DNA of 64,000 nt. Origin: Verrucomicrobiia bacterium DG1235. Its GTDB lineage: Bacteria; Verrucomicrobiota; Verrucomicrobiia; Opitutales; Opitutaceae. Under the pieces are notes generated by a model that was not told the DNA's origin, searched no databases, and saw only the letters and a program-made list of their open reading frames with translations. The position numbers were made by a program, and so were the translations under genes. Shown in pieces: positions 56,018 to 64,000 of the stretch. The stretch lies in contig DS990592.1 of assembly GCA_000155695.1 (NCBI GenBank), positions 2,410,473 through 2,474,472 of the forward strand, written 5' to 3'. Every line of letters begins with the position of its first letter. The stretch's first letter is position 1.

Positions 56018-56545
56018 CTACTCCTCTGCAGCCGCCTTTAGTTTGGACAGCCCGTCGTCAAACATGGGCTCAACCATGCCAGGCATCATGCGCGCCAGAT
56101 AGCCGCCAACAATCGGCGCTTCGACACTCCCCGCCATTTCCCAAGTAACCACGAGCCCCTCAGCCACGGGAGCAAAAGTGATCGACGAAGTATTCGAAAA
56201 CGCATCCTCGTTGAAGAAGAGATCAAACACTATCCCCTTGCTCGGATCCGCTTCGGTGAAAACGAGACGCCCATCCCCATCCGCTCCCACCCAGCTCTGA
56301 GACGCGCCCACTCCAGTAGTCTTGGCTCCCAAGCTTACCTCCAAAGACTCGTCCGCATCCTTCCACGGACCCCACTCGGACCAGTTGTTCAAGTCGCCAA
56401 TCAGTGAATACACGCGCTCAGGAGACGCCTTTACTACAATCTCGCGAGTCGCCACAAAATCCTTGGAAAGAAATAATCCTACCCCAATCGCTCCAATAAA
56501 CATGAAGGACAGGAATGCAAAAACACCGACGAAGAACTTTCTCAT
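56018..56545 (-). CDS. SRPBCC-family membrane-anchored protein
   Basis: Protein of 175 residues with an N-terminal hydrophobic anchor (FFVGVFAFLSFMFIGAIGVGLF) and an SRPBCC (START/polyketide cyclase-like) ligand-binding domain. The domain has the usual first strand REIVVKASPERVYSLIGDLNNW, then SEWGPWKDADES and a C-terminal helix. Such proteins bind hydrophobic ligands in a helix-grip pocket; no specific ligand or catalytic residue can be named. It lies after the glgB-gntK pair on the same strand with a 55-base gap. Confidence 0.82.
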   Translation of the reverse strand: MRKFFVGVFAFLSFMFIGAIGVGLFLSKDFVATREIVVKASPERVYSLIGDLNNWSEWGPWKDADESLEVSLGAKTTGVGASQSWVGADGDGRLVFTEADPSKGIVFDLFFNEDAFSNTSSITFAPVAEGLVVTWEMAGSVEAPIVGGYLARMMPGMVEPMFDDGLSKLKAAAEE

Positions 56546-56600
56546 ACCCCACCGTTGTGCCTAGAATCCGACCGCTGGCAAGCGAGTAAAAAGGGCGGCC

Positions 56601-57098
56601 TTAAAGCTCTGCCAACGCCTTAGAAACGATTTCCGCCACTGGTAGCCGAATATCAACTACAACCGCATCAGTCGGCTCCTCCAAGGCATCAAGCTGAGAG
56701 TCTACCAGCGTCGTTGGCATAAAGTGGTCGGACCGCTGTCCGACACGCTCAAGTATCGTCTCCCGATCCCCACGCAAATATAGCCATCTCACAGCAAGCA
56801 GCCCCATCCCAAGAGTGTCGCGATAGCGTTGCTTCAGAGCGCTGCACGCGAGCACCACCGATTTCCCGTCTTCCAAGCGCATCGCCATCTCGTCGTTCAG
56901 CCTCAGGAGCCAACCCGCCCGATCTTCATCATTGAGCGGAATACCCGCGCTCATCTTATCCACATTGCTCTGCGGATGATAATCATCCGCATCCATTAGT
57001 TCGATACGCTTCGCATCCGCGATTCCCTTCGCAATAGTCGACTTGCCGCTCCCGCAAATTCCCATCACGAAGTACGCGACTGGCACCCGAGAAGACAC
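56601..57098 (-). CDS. gntK: Gluconokinase
   Basis: Phosphorylates gluconate to 6-phosphogluconate for the pentose phosphate or Entner-Doudoroff route. P-loop GICGSGKSTIAKG, then the gluconokinase-specific MDADDYHPQSNVDKMSAG, PLNDEDRAGWLLRL, ACSALKQRYRDTL and the lid region RSDHFMPTTLVDSQLDALE. About 165 residues, normal length. Starts are GTG at 57098, with GGAAGGG six bases upstream, or GTG at 57113, which would overlap the end of glgB. Either way it directly follows glgB and is probably translated from the same message. Confidence 0.92.
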   Translation of the reverse strand: MSSRVPVAYFVMGICGSGKSTIAKGIADAKRIELMDADDYHPQSNVDKMSAGIPLNDEDRAGWLLRLNDEMAMRLEDGKSVVLACSALKQRYRDTLGMGLLAVRWLYLRGDRETILERVGQRSDHFMPTTLVDSQLDALEEPTDAVVVDIRLPVAEIVSKALAEL

Positions 57099-57100
57099 TT

Positions 57101-59311
57101 CTACCCTTCCCACTTAAAGTACAAAGTCGATACCGGCGGCAGCGTAAACTCTCCAGACTGCGCAAAACTGTCATACTCGACTGCCTCACTCATCACTCCG
57201 TTCACATTGCCGATATTCGAGCCTCCATAGAAAGAGGAGTCCGTATTCAAAATCTCACGCCAATGCCCTGCAGACGGAAGCCCGATACGGTACTTTTCCC
57301 GCTTCATCGGAGTGAAGTGTCCGATCACCAAAACTTTGCTACGCCCATCCGGCGATGTTCGCACATAGCTGATGATACTCGATTCAGCATCCCAACAGGC
57401 GATCCAACGGAACGACTCCGCTTCGAAGTCCGTATACGCCAAAGCCGGCTCTTCGCGATAAACGCGATTCAGATCCCGCACAAGACTGCTCACCCCGCTG
57501 TGATCCTTGAACTCGTTGAGGTGCCACTGCAGCGACTTGTCGTAATTCCACTCCTCGGACTGGCCAAACTCGCTGCCCATGAAGAGCAGTTTCTTGCCCG
57601 GGTAAGCCCACATGTGTCCATAAAGCGAACGCAAGGTCTGCGACTTATCGCTTATCGAGCCGGCTCCCATCTTCATCAACATCGAACCCTTTCCATGAGT
57701 CACCTCGTCATGCGAAAATACCGTCACGAAATTCTCGGCATACTGATAAAGCATTCCGAAAGTCAGGTTGTTCTGATGATGCTTACGATAAATCGGATCC
57801 TTCTCGAAGTAGGACATGTTATCGTGCATCCAGCCCATGTTCCACTTCAAGTCGAAGCCTAGCCCGCCCTCGGAAGGCGGCTTGGTCACTCCGCCAAAGG
57901 AGGTCGACTCCTCAGCTATCATCAACGTGCCCGGATAGTACTTGTGCACGAGGTCGTTGGTCTCGCGAAGGAAAGCGATCGCCTCCAAATTCTCGTTCCC
58001 GCCAAACTGATTCGGTATCCACTCCCCCTCTTCACGAGAATAGTCAAGGTAGAGCATCGAAGCCACCGCATCCACGCGCAATCCATCGATGTGATACCGA
58101 TCGAGCCAACTTAATGCATTCGCAACGAGAAAGCTCTTCACCTCATGACGACCGAAGTTGAAGATCAGAGTCCCCCAGTCCATGTGCGCCCCGAGGCGCG
58201 GGTCCTCGTGCTCGTAAAGGCAAGTCCCATCAAATCCGGGCAAGGCGAACGTATCGCGCGGAAAGTGAGCCGGCACCCAGTCGAGGAGCACGCCGATATC
58301 TCGCTGATGCATGTAGTCGACGAAGGCCTTGAAATCGTCCGGCGTACCGAAGCGATGCGTCGGAGCGTAGTATCCAGTTACCTGATACCCCCAAGATCCG
58401 TCAAACGGATGCTCCGCCACCGGCATCAGTTCGATATGAGTAAAGCCATGCTCGACCACGTAGTCAGCAAGCTCCTTGGCAAGCTCCGCATAAGTCAGCG
58501 GCCGATTGTCCTCTTCCCAGCGACGCTTCCAAGACGCGAGATGCACCTCGTAGACGCTCATCGGACGATCCAGCGCCTGATGCTCGACTCGCTTGGCCAT
58601 CCACGCTTGGTCGTTCCACTTGTAGACCTCGTGATCGAATACAATCGACGCATTGTTTGGCGGAGCTTCGAAGTAGGAGCCGTACGGATCCGTCTTGAGG
58701 AAAATGTCGCCGTTCTTTGCCCGCAGCTCAAACTTGTACACCGCCCCCTTCTCAAGTCCGGGAACGAACAACTCCCAAACCCCGCTCGCGCCCAGAGAAC
58801 GCATCGGGTGGTAGCGGCCATCCCAGTCGTTGAAATTCCCCACCAGCGAAACGCGCTGCGCATTCGGAGCCCAAACCGCGAAGGCCACGCCTGGCACACC
58901 GTTCACTGTTTTCGGATGGGCCCCTAGCTTCTCGTAAATCCGATGCTCGTTGCCTTGGTTGAACAGATACAGATCAGAATCCCCGATCGTCGGCAAAAAG
59001 GAGTAGGGATCGTAGAACTGGTGAATCTCCAGATTCCGACGCTCCGACCTCAACCGATACGGAAAAACCATGTCCCTATCCTCGATAAGCGCCTCGAAGA
59101 AGCCACCCTCATCGATCTTCTCCATCGCGTAGCGAGGACCGTCCTCCGAACTGGTGTCTACCACTTCGCACTTCTCGACACCGCTCAAAAACGCCCTTAC
59201 CAAAATCCCGCGTTTATTCCCTTTCGCGAAAGGGTGCATCCCAAGGATGTCATGTGGCGTGCCCACGGTCGAATCCGTGAATCGTTTGAGGTCTTGCTTC
59301 GAAGTGTACAT
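57101..59311 (-). CDS. glgB: 1,4-alpha-glucan (glycogen) branching enzyme
   Basis: Forms alpha-1,6 branches in glycogen. The 736 residues have an N-terminal domain, a CBM48 domain (FAVWAPNAQRVSLVGNFNDW), and the GH13 barrel with SWGYQVTGYYAPTHRFG, the nucleophile aspartate in GLRVDAVASMLYLDY (near 414), the acid/base glutamate in MIAEESTSF (near 467) and the transition-state aspartate in VFSHDEVTHGK (near 533). A C-terminal beta domain ends TLPPVSTLYFKWEG. Length and order are those of standard GlgB. It is followed directly by gntK. No other glycogen gene (glgA, glgC, glgX) is in the window. Confidence 0.95.
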   Translation of the reverse strand: MYTSKQDLKRFTDSTVGTPHDILGMHPFAKGNKRGILVRAFLSGVEKCEVVDTSSEDGPRYAMEKIDEGGFFEALIEDRDMVFPYRLRSERRNLEIHQFYDPYSFLPTIGDSDLYLFNQGNEHRIYEKLGAHPKTVNGVPGVAFAVWAPNAQRVSLVGNFNDWDGRYHPMRSLGASGVWELFVPGLEKGAVYKFELRAKNGDIFLKTDPYGSYFEAPPNNASIVFDHEVYKWNDQAWMAKRVEHQALDRPMSVYEVHLASWKRRWEEDNRPLTYAELAKELADYVVEHGFTHIELMPVAEHPFDGSWGYQVTGYYAPTHRFGTPDDFKAFVDYMHQRDIGVLLDWVPAHFPRDTFALPGFDGTCLYEHEDPRLGAHMDWGTLIFNFGRHEVKSFLVANALSWLDRYHIDGLRVDAVASMLYLDYSREEGEWIPNQFGGNENLEAIAFLRETNDLVHKYYPGTLMIAEESTSFGGVTKPPSEGGLGFDLKWNMGWMHDNMSYFEKDPIYRKHHQNNLTFGMLYQYAENFVTVFSHDEVTHGKGSMLMKMGAGSISDKSQTLRSLYGHMWAYPGKKLLFMGSEFGQSEEWNYDKSLQWHLNEFKDHSGVSSLVRDLNRVYREEPALAYTDFEAESFRWIACWDAESSIISYVRTSPDGRSKVLVIGHFTPMKREKYRIGLPSAGHWREILNTDSSFYGGSNIGNVNGVMSEAVEYDSFAQSGEFTLPPVSTLYFKWEG

Positions 59312-59554
59312 AGAACTGCCAAAAAATGAGGCTTTAGACTCTCGAACCCGATGCCAGCCTTAGCGCAGATAGACAAGGTAAAACGAGCCCAAGCCCATGA
59401 TAATGAGCGGTCTTTCTGCCAACTTTCACCACATCCCAAAGCCACCACCACAAGCGGAACTTCGTCCACCTGCAGCCGTCCCAACTCTCGCCGTCTTGAT
59501 CCTTGCCAGCCGCCACCGCGCCTCCCTTATTAATCAGCTTTCAAACCTGACCAG

Positions 59555-61852
59555 ATGACCGAGCTCCTCCGCAAACTACTACGCCTAGCCCTCGCCGCGA
59601 TCACACTCGGCGCCATCGCCGCGCCCGCCAGCTCTCAAGAAATCGAGCTCATCTCAAGCGGACCGCTCGTCTACGACCAGAACACCAACGAAGTCGTCGC
59701 CACCGAAAACGCCCAGATAAGCTACGACAACTGGCTGCTCACCGCCGACACCATCCGCTACAATCAGGAAACAGGAAACGCAACCGCCATCGGCAGGGTC
59801 GTCTTCTCGCGCGAAGACCTGCGCCTCACCGCCGAGTCGCTCGTCTACAAGCCGAAGGAGCAATTCGCACGCGCCGAGAACTTCCGAGCCGGCAACGGCC
59901 GCGTATACGTCGACGGCTCCCTGCTCGAGGGAAATCCCGACAACTTTCGCTTCCAGGACATCAACTTCTACCCGGGCGAACCAGGCACCTTCCTCTTCAA
60001 GGCGAGCGCCGGAGAACTCGGCATCACCGACCAAAACGTGTTCCGCGGCAAACGCCTCTTCTTTAAAGTCGGACCCGTCCCCTTCCTCCTCATCCCAAAT
60101 ATCACCCAGCCCCTCGACGCCGAGACCAACCTCTTCAAGCCCACTCTCGACTATAGCGGACACATCGGAGCCGCCATCGGAGCGGAAATCCTCGCCCCCG
60201 TCACGAACCACCTCCGCCTCGGCGGAAACATCGTCCTCTCCTCCAAACGCGGAGTCCTCGCCGGCCCCGCCGGGCGCTATTCCTACGAAAACGAAAACTA
60301 CACCACCGGCGGTTCCTTCATATCAGGATACATCGACGACCAAGGCGATCTCGGCCTCGACGTCAACGGCGACACCATCGACGACAAACGCTACTTCGCC
60401 GAGTGGCAGCACCAGCAAATGTGGACCGACAACCGCGCCAACATCTCCGCCTACGCCCGCTACTGGTCAGACTCCGAAGTCACCCGCGACTTCTACGAAA
60501 GCTCATTCGACCAGATGCAAGACCCCGACTCGTATCTGGAAGCCAACTACAACGGCGACAACTGGCAACTCTCCCTCTTCACCCGCGCCGCCCTCGGAGA
60601 CTTCCAAAGCTACACCGAACGCCTCCCCGAAGTCCGCTTCACCTACTTCCCCACCCACCTCGGCCACGGCTTCAGCCACAGCGGCTCCCTCTCCGCAGCC
60701 ATGCTGCAGCGCAAAGGCAACAATGGCGAAACCCCTAGCTCCACCAAACTCGACGCCCACTACGGAGTAGAATGGAACAGCGCCCTTTCCGACGGAGTAA
60801 ACATCCGCTTGCTCGCAGGAGCCCGCGGCCTGAGCTATGACGACGCCGAATTCTACAGCCTGACGCGCAACCTGAACGACTACTCCCAGCAAGCCCGCTA
60901 CTTCGGGACCTCCAACGGAGAACAGACCCTCGGCGAAATCGGCGTAGACCTAAACATGAAAGCCAATGCCACTTTCGACTTCAAAAACGAGACTTGGAAC
61001 ATAAACGGCCTACGCCACATCATCGAGCCCCGCATCTCCTACCGCTACGTTCCAGAGCTAAGCAACAATATCGTTACCCACACAAATCCCCTCGTCCTGC
61101 CCGCCGTCTTCAGTACCTACGAAAACGTAGACATGCGCTACGCAGACTCCGGAACCTTCGCAAACTACCTGCCATCTATCGACCTCGCGAACCGCAGAGA
61201 CACCGGAAATTTCAGAGAAGACCACAAAATCCGCTTCGAATTGAGAAACCGGATACAAACGCGCCACAAGGATGGAGGCTCCCGCAACCTCGCCCGCTTC
61301 GACATCGCCACCGACTACTATCTAAAAGGATCCGAATACGCGGAGAAGTACTATTCGCTCGTCAACCTGGACTTCGAAATCACTCCAGCCCCCTGGCTGG
61401 AGTTCGCTACATTCACTCGACTCGACCCCGAAGACGGCATGTCCGTCCAAGAGTTCAACACCAGCGTTGCCATCCAAGACGAAGGATACTGGAAAATAGC
61501 CTTCGGGTCCCATTTTCTGGAAGGCGGAGGAGGCCTGATTTCCCCGAACCGCGAAAACCCATTCTACTCCTGGCAAACATGGCCAAACTACGGCCAAACC
61601 TTCCCGCAGTACCGAAACCTTCGCCTCGAGCAGTACTTCTCCCACCTCGAGTACCAATTCTCCGAGAACCTCAAACTCTACGCCACCGCCCGCTACGACG
61701 CCGAAACCGGCGTCTTCTACGAGCAACGCATCGGACTCATGCAACGCGCCCTCGAAAACTACGGCCTCAAATACGAGCTCCGCATCTACGACGGCAACCG
61801 CCGCGAGTCCGACTTCGGCATCTCAATCGCAATCGACGTCTTCGACGAGTAA
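59555..61852 (+). CDS. lptD: LPS-assembly protein LptD (OstA)
   Basis: Outer-membrane barrel that inserts lipopolysaccharide into the outer leaflet. A signal peptide (LALAAITLGAIAAPASSQ, cleavage about residue 28) is followed by an OstA/LptA-like periplasmic jellyroll with repeated beta motifs (VVATENAQISYDNWLLTADT, FSREDLRLTAESLVY) up to about residue 150, then a long barrel with ITQPLDAETNLFKPTL and the family HIIEPRISYRYVP. The 765 residues match LptD. I see no cysteine anywhere, so the two disulfides that mature E. coli LptD are not possible here. It is divergent from glgB and lies 71 bases before an RsmB-type methyltransferase gene. Confidence 0.9.
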   Translation: MTELLRKLLRLALAAITLGAIAAPASSQEIELISSGPLVYDQNTNEVVATENAQISYDNWLLTADTIRYNQETGNATAIGRVVFSREDLRLTAESLVYKPKEQFARAENFRAGNGRVYVDGSLLEGNPDNFRFQDINFYPGEPGTFLFKASAGELGITDQNVFRGKRLFFKVGPVPFLLIPNITQPLDAETNLFKPTLDYSGHIGAAIGAEILAPVTNHLRLGGNIVLSSKRGVLAGPAGRYSYENENYTTGGSFISGYIDDQGDLGLDVNGDTIDDKRYFAEWQHQQMWTDNRANISAYARYWSDSEVTRDFYESSFDQMQDPDSYLEANYNGDNWQLSLFTRAALGDFQSYTERLPEVRFTYFPTHLGHGFSHSGSLSAAMLQRKGNNGETPSSTKLDAHYGVEWNSALSDGVNIRLLAGARGLSYDDAEFYSLTRNLNDYSQQARYFGTSNGEQTLGEIGVDLNMKANATFDFKNETWNINGLRHIIEPRISYRYVPELSNNIVTHTNPLVLPAVFSTYENVDMRYADSGTFANYLPSIDLANRRDTGNFREDHKIRFELRNRIQTRHKDGGSRNLARFDIATDYYLKGSEYAEKYYSLVNLDFEITPAPWLEFATFTRLDPEDGMSVQEFNTSVAIQDEGYWKIAFGSHFLEGGGGLISPNRENPFYSWQTWPNYGQTFPQYRNLRLEQYFSHLEYQFSENLKLYATARYDAETGVFYEQRIGLMQRALENYGLKYELRIYDGNRRESDFGISIAIDVFDE

Positions 61853-61923
61853 CCGCTTTCCGGTCCGAGAACACAGCACCCCAGCTCGGCCCCACCTCCC
61901 ATTTCCAACAGCCAACACCCTCC

Positions 61924-63183
61924 ATGCGCGAATCCTCTCTCAACAAGGAAGCCAAGCTCCACCGCCTGCACAACCAGCGACGCATCTCCTACTCCCTAAT
62001 TGAGCGGTCGCGCACCCTCCTCCAGCCCGGCACACCCTTCACCCGCGAGCTGCACGAGCTCTTTCGCTCCCAAGGAAAATTCGGCTCCAAAGACCGCCGC
62101 CTCTACCGCGAGCTCATCTACACCTACCTCCGCTACCTCCCCTGGCTCGACCCCATCTATAAAGAGCAGCAGAAATTTATGGATACGCTTATCTGCCTCG
62201 CCGCCCCCACAGCGGAAATCCAAAGTCTGTATCCAACTCTCCCCGACAAGCAACCACCCGAAATTCCAGCAGACCAACGCTTCAAGCTCCTCGGACGCGA
62301 AGCGCACGAGATCTCAGAGCTCCTCCCCGACTGGTTCGGCAAACACACAAATCGCCCCGTATCCAGTCGCTCACTACTCCACCTCCTCACCCGCCCCCCG
62401 CTCTGGCTCCGCGTCCAAAAAGACCCCAACAACGACCTCCTCGCTCAGCTCCGCGCCGCCGCCACCCCTGAACAAGCCGAGCAAATCACAAAGCATCCGC
62501 TCATCCCCGACTGCATCCACGCTCCCGCAGACTTTTCCCTTGGCGAACTCCCCTGCTTTCTAGAAGGCCTCGTCGAGATCCAAGACATATCCTCCCAGAT
62601 CCTCCTCCAGCTCCTCAAAGACCGCCCGACAGGAAACTGGCTCGACGCCTGCGCCGGAGCCGGAGGCAAAACTCTCCAGCTCGCCAAAGCCCTCCAGCCC
62701 AGCGGCAAAGTCGCCGCCTACGACCCCCGCCCCTCCGCCATCCGAGAGCTCCAGTCCCGACTCAAGCGCTCCGGACTCCGCAACGCCTCCGTACTCGACC
62801 GCAGACCCACCGAAGGCGCCTACGACGGCGTCCTCGTCGACGCCCCCTGCAGCGGCTCCGGCACCTGGCGACGCCACCCCTACCTCCTGCGCCAAACCCG
62901 CGAGCGAGACGTCTTAAAGTACGCCGAAACCCAGCTCGACATCCTCAAAAACTACGCCCCCCTCGTCGCCCAAGGCGGCATCCTCGTATATAGTACCTGC
63001 TCCCTCAGCCGCCACGAAAACGAAGAAGTCGCCCAAAAATTCCTCGAGTCCCGCCCCGAATTCCAGCGCCAGCCCCTCGCCAGCCGCTACGGCTACGAAG
63101 ACACCGGCCACGGCATCACCGTCTACCCCGAAGACCACAACGGCGACGGCCTCTACGTCACCACCTTCCGCCGCACAACCTAA
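61924..63183 (+). CDS. RsmB/NSUN-type rRNA (cytosine-C5) methyltransferase
   Basis: SAM-dependent RNA m5C methyltransferase of the RsmB/Sun family, 419 residues. An N-terminal NusB-like helical part covers about the first 130 residues (FTRELHELFRSQGKFGSKDR). The catalytic domain follows: motif I LDACAGAGGKTLQLA, motif IV LVDAPCSGSGTWRRHP with one cysteine of the pair, and motif VI VYSTCSLSRHENEEV with the catalytic cysteine. The conserved LVEIQDISSQI precedes motif I. The ATG at 61924 is the natural start; the open frame further upstream overlaps lptD and is not coding. The target is probably 16S rRNA C967 as for RsmB, but another site is possible. Confidence 0.9.
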   Translation: MRESSLNKEAKLHRLHNQRRISYSLIERSRTLLQPGTPFTRELHELFRSQGKFGSKDRRLYRELIYTYLRYLPWLDPIYKEQQKFMDTLICLAAPTAEIQSLYPTLPDKQPPEIPADQRFKLLGREAHEISELLPDWFGKHTNRPVSSRSLLHLLTRPPLWLRVQKDPNNDLLAQLRAAATPEQAEQITKHPLIPDCIHAPADFSLGELPCFLEGLVEIQDISSQILLQLLKDRPTGNWLDACAGAGGKTLQLAKALQPSGKVAAYDPRPSAIRELQSRLKRSGLRNASVLDRRPTEGAYDGVLVDAPCSGSGTWRRHPYLLRQTRERDVLKYAETQLDILKNYAPLVAQGGILVYSTCSLSRHENEEVAQKFLESRPEFQRQPLASRYGYEDTGHGITVYPEDHNGDGLYVTTFRRTT

Positions 63184-63269
63184 CCCCCACGCCCCCAAAC
63201 ACCCCAATCTCACGTCCCCACAATCCCCCGCATCCCCACGGCCCCTCAAACCACAGGCAACTCCCTGGC

Positions 63270-63301
63270 GCGCGAAACGCGCAACCTTACACGTTTCGCG
63301 C
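63270..63301. repeat. GC-rich inverted repeat between the rsmB-like gene and scpA
   Basis: A perfect 10-base inverted repeat GCGCGAAACG (63270-63279) / CGTTTCGCGC (63292-63301) with a 12-base loop. No T-run follows on either strand, so it is not a canonical terminator, although it lies between two plus-strand genes and could slow transcription. It may be a protein binding site upstream of scpA. Confidence 0.5.
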
Positions 63302-63375
63302 CCCAAGCCCCCTCATCTCGCATTGTGAACAATTTCGCATTGCCAGCCGCCTCCCGGCGAACGTGAATCCCTCCC

Positions 63376-64000
63376 GTGGTAGCGGAAACCGATCCCAGAA
63401 TTAAGCTCTCCGTCTTCGAAGGCCCCATGGACCTTCTGCTCTTTCTCATACGCAAACATGAGATCGACATCTACGACATTCCCATAGAGCTCGTGCTCGA
63501 CCAGTACCTCGGAGTCATCAACTCCATGAAAGAGGTCAAACTCGAGGTCGCAGGCGACTTCTTCGTCATGGCCGCCACCCTCATGGAGATCAAGAGCCGC
63601 CTCCTTCTCCCCAAACAACGCCGCAGCCAATCCGATGAAGACGGAGATGAGGACGCCGACATCGACCCCCGCTGGGAGCTCGTCCACCAACTCATCGAAT
63701 ACAAGAAATTCAAGGAAGCCGCCGACTCTATCGACAAGCTCTCCGACCGAGCCGCTCTGCTCAAAGAGCGTGACTACAATTCGGTCAACAAGGCCGAGAC
63801 CCCCAAGCGCCCCCTCAAGCCGGAAGACAAGATCTCCGTCTGGAATTCCTACAACATCGTCCTGCGCCGGCTCACCGAAAAGCTCGTCGTCGGCGAGATC
63901 CAGGACGACTCCGTCACCGTAGTCGACCAGATGGAAATGCTCATCGCCAAAATACGAACCGAGCCCGTCTTCAACTTCACCTCGCTATTCGAAGGACCCA
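63376..64000 (+). CDS. scpA: Segregation and condensation protein A, 3' end cut by window edge
   Basis: Kleisin subunit of the SMC-ScpAB condensin complex. The visible 208 residues start with the family signature KLSVFEGPMDLLLFLIRKHE followed by DIYDIPIELVLDQYL, FFVMAATLMEIKSRLLLP and an acidic linker (DEDGDEDADIDP). The start is a GTG at 63376; no ATG stands before the conserved block. The C-terminal winged-helix part is outside the window. scpB, its partner, lies about 19 kb to the left on the other strand, so the two are not in one operon here. Confidence 0.92.
   Translation, partial: MVAETDPRIKLSVFEGPMDLLLFLIRKHEIDIYDIPIELVLDQYLGVINSMKEVKLEVAGDFFVMAATLMEIKSRLLLPKQRRSQSDEDGDEDADIDPRWELVHQLIEYKKFKEAADSIDKLSDRAALLKERDYNSVNKAETPKRPLKPEDKISVWNSYNIVLRRLTEKLVVGEIQDDSVTVVDQMEMLIAKIRTEPVFNFTSLFEGP

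Noticed and set aside
60994-61923. Long upstream extension of the RsmB-type frame into lptD
   Set aside because: The translation is arginine/proline-rich and overlaps lptD; the conserved RsmB-like region starts at the ATG at 61924.

Overview
The window looks like chromosomal DNA of a free-living, probably marine, Gram-negative bacterium. Gene families and styles (LamG/Ig-like giant secreted protein, sulfotransferases, LptD, OlsB/OlsA-type acyltransferases, an RfaH-type NusG paralogue leading an exopolysaccharide operon, TPR and Q/S-rich secreted proteins) suggest Verrucomicrobiota, class Opitutae, perhaps near Pelagicoccus. That assignment is inference from protein style; no rRNA gene is present. 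I found no tRNA, rRNA, CRISPR array, insertion sequence or prophage.

Region 1 (1-34.1 kb, all minus strand) is one long exopolysaccharide locus, read from right to left. It starts with a leader carrying an exact copy of the 12-base ops element known from RfaH-controlled operons. Then follow an RfaH-like antiterminator, an outer-membrane beta-barrel, a short periplasmic OPX/Wza-type export protein, a WbaP/WcaJ-type initiating sugar-phosphate transferase, a Wzz-tyrosine kinase fusion, three glycosyltransferases, two sulfotransferases and a Wzx flippase. A 5623-residue secreted repeat protein comes next, and then CDP-sugar genes (RfbF, an SDR epimerase/dehydratase, and a C-methyltransferase cut by the left edge). 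The picture is a sulfated, methyl-branched-sugar exopolysaccharide, made by a Wzx-type route and transcribed as a very long unit that would need antitermination. A Wzy polymerase was not seen.

Region 2 (34.1-44.3 kb) holds a 1-kb non-coding stretch, an ornithine-lipid type acyltransferase pair (olsB, olsA), an M48 lipoprotein protease, a three-gene plus-strand set (membrane TPR/PEGA-like protein, Q/S-rich secreted protein, small secreted protein), a Gfo/Idh/MocA oxidoreductase with a variant motif, pheA and scpB.

Region 3 (44.4-64 kb) is richer in G/C-ending codons and mostly housekeeping: ilvD, pgi (with a clear terminator), a hybrid histidine kinase, a LpxL-like acyltransferase, a chemotaxis receptor, an isolated GvpL/GvpF-family gene, glucokinase, a DUF1294 protein, an SRPBCC protein, gluconokinase, glycogen branching enzyme, a cysteine-free LptD, an RsmB-type rRNA methyltransferase and the start of scpA. 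Carbon metabolism genes (pgi, glk, gntK, glgB) and envelope genes (lpxL-like, lptD) are interspersed.
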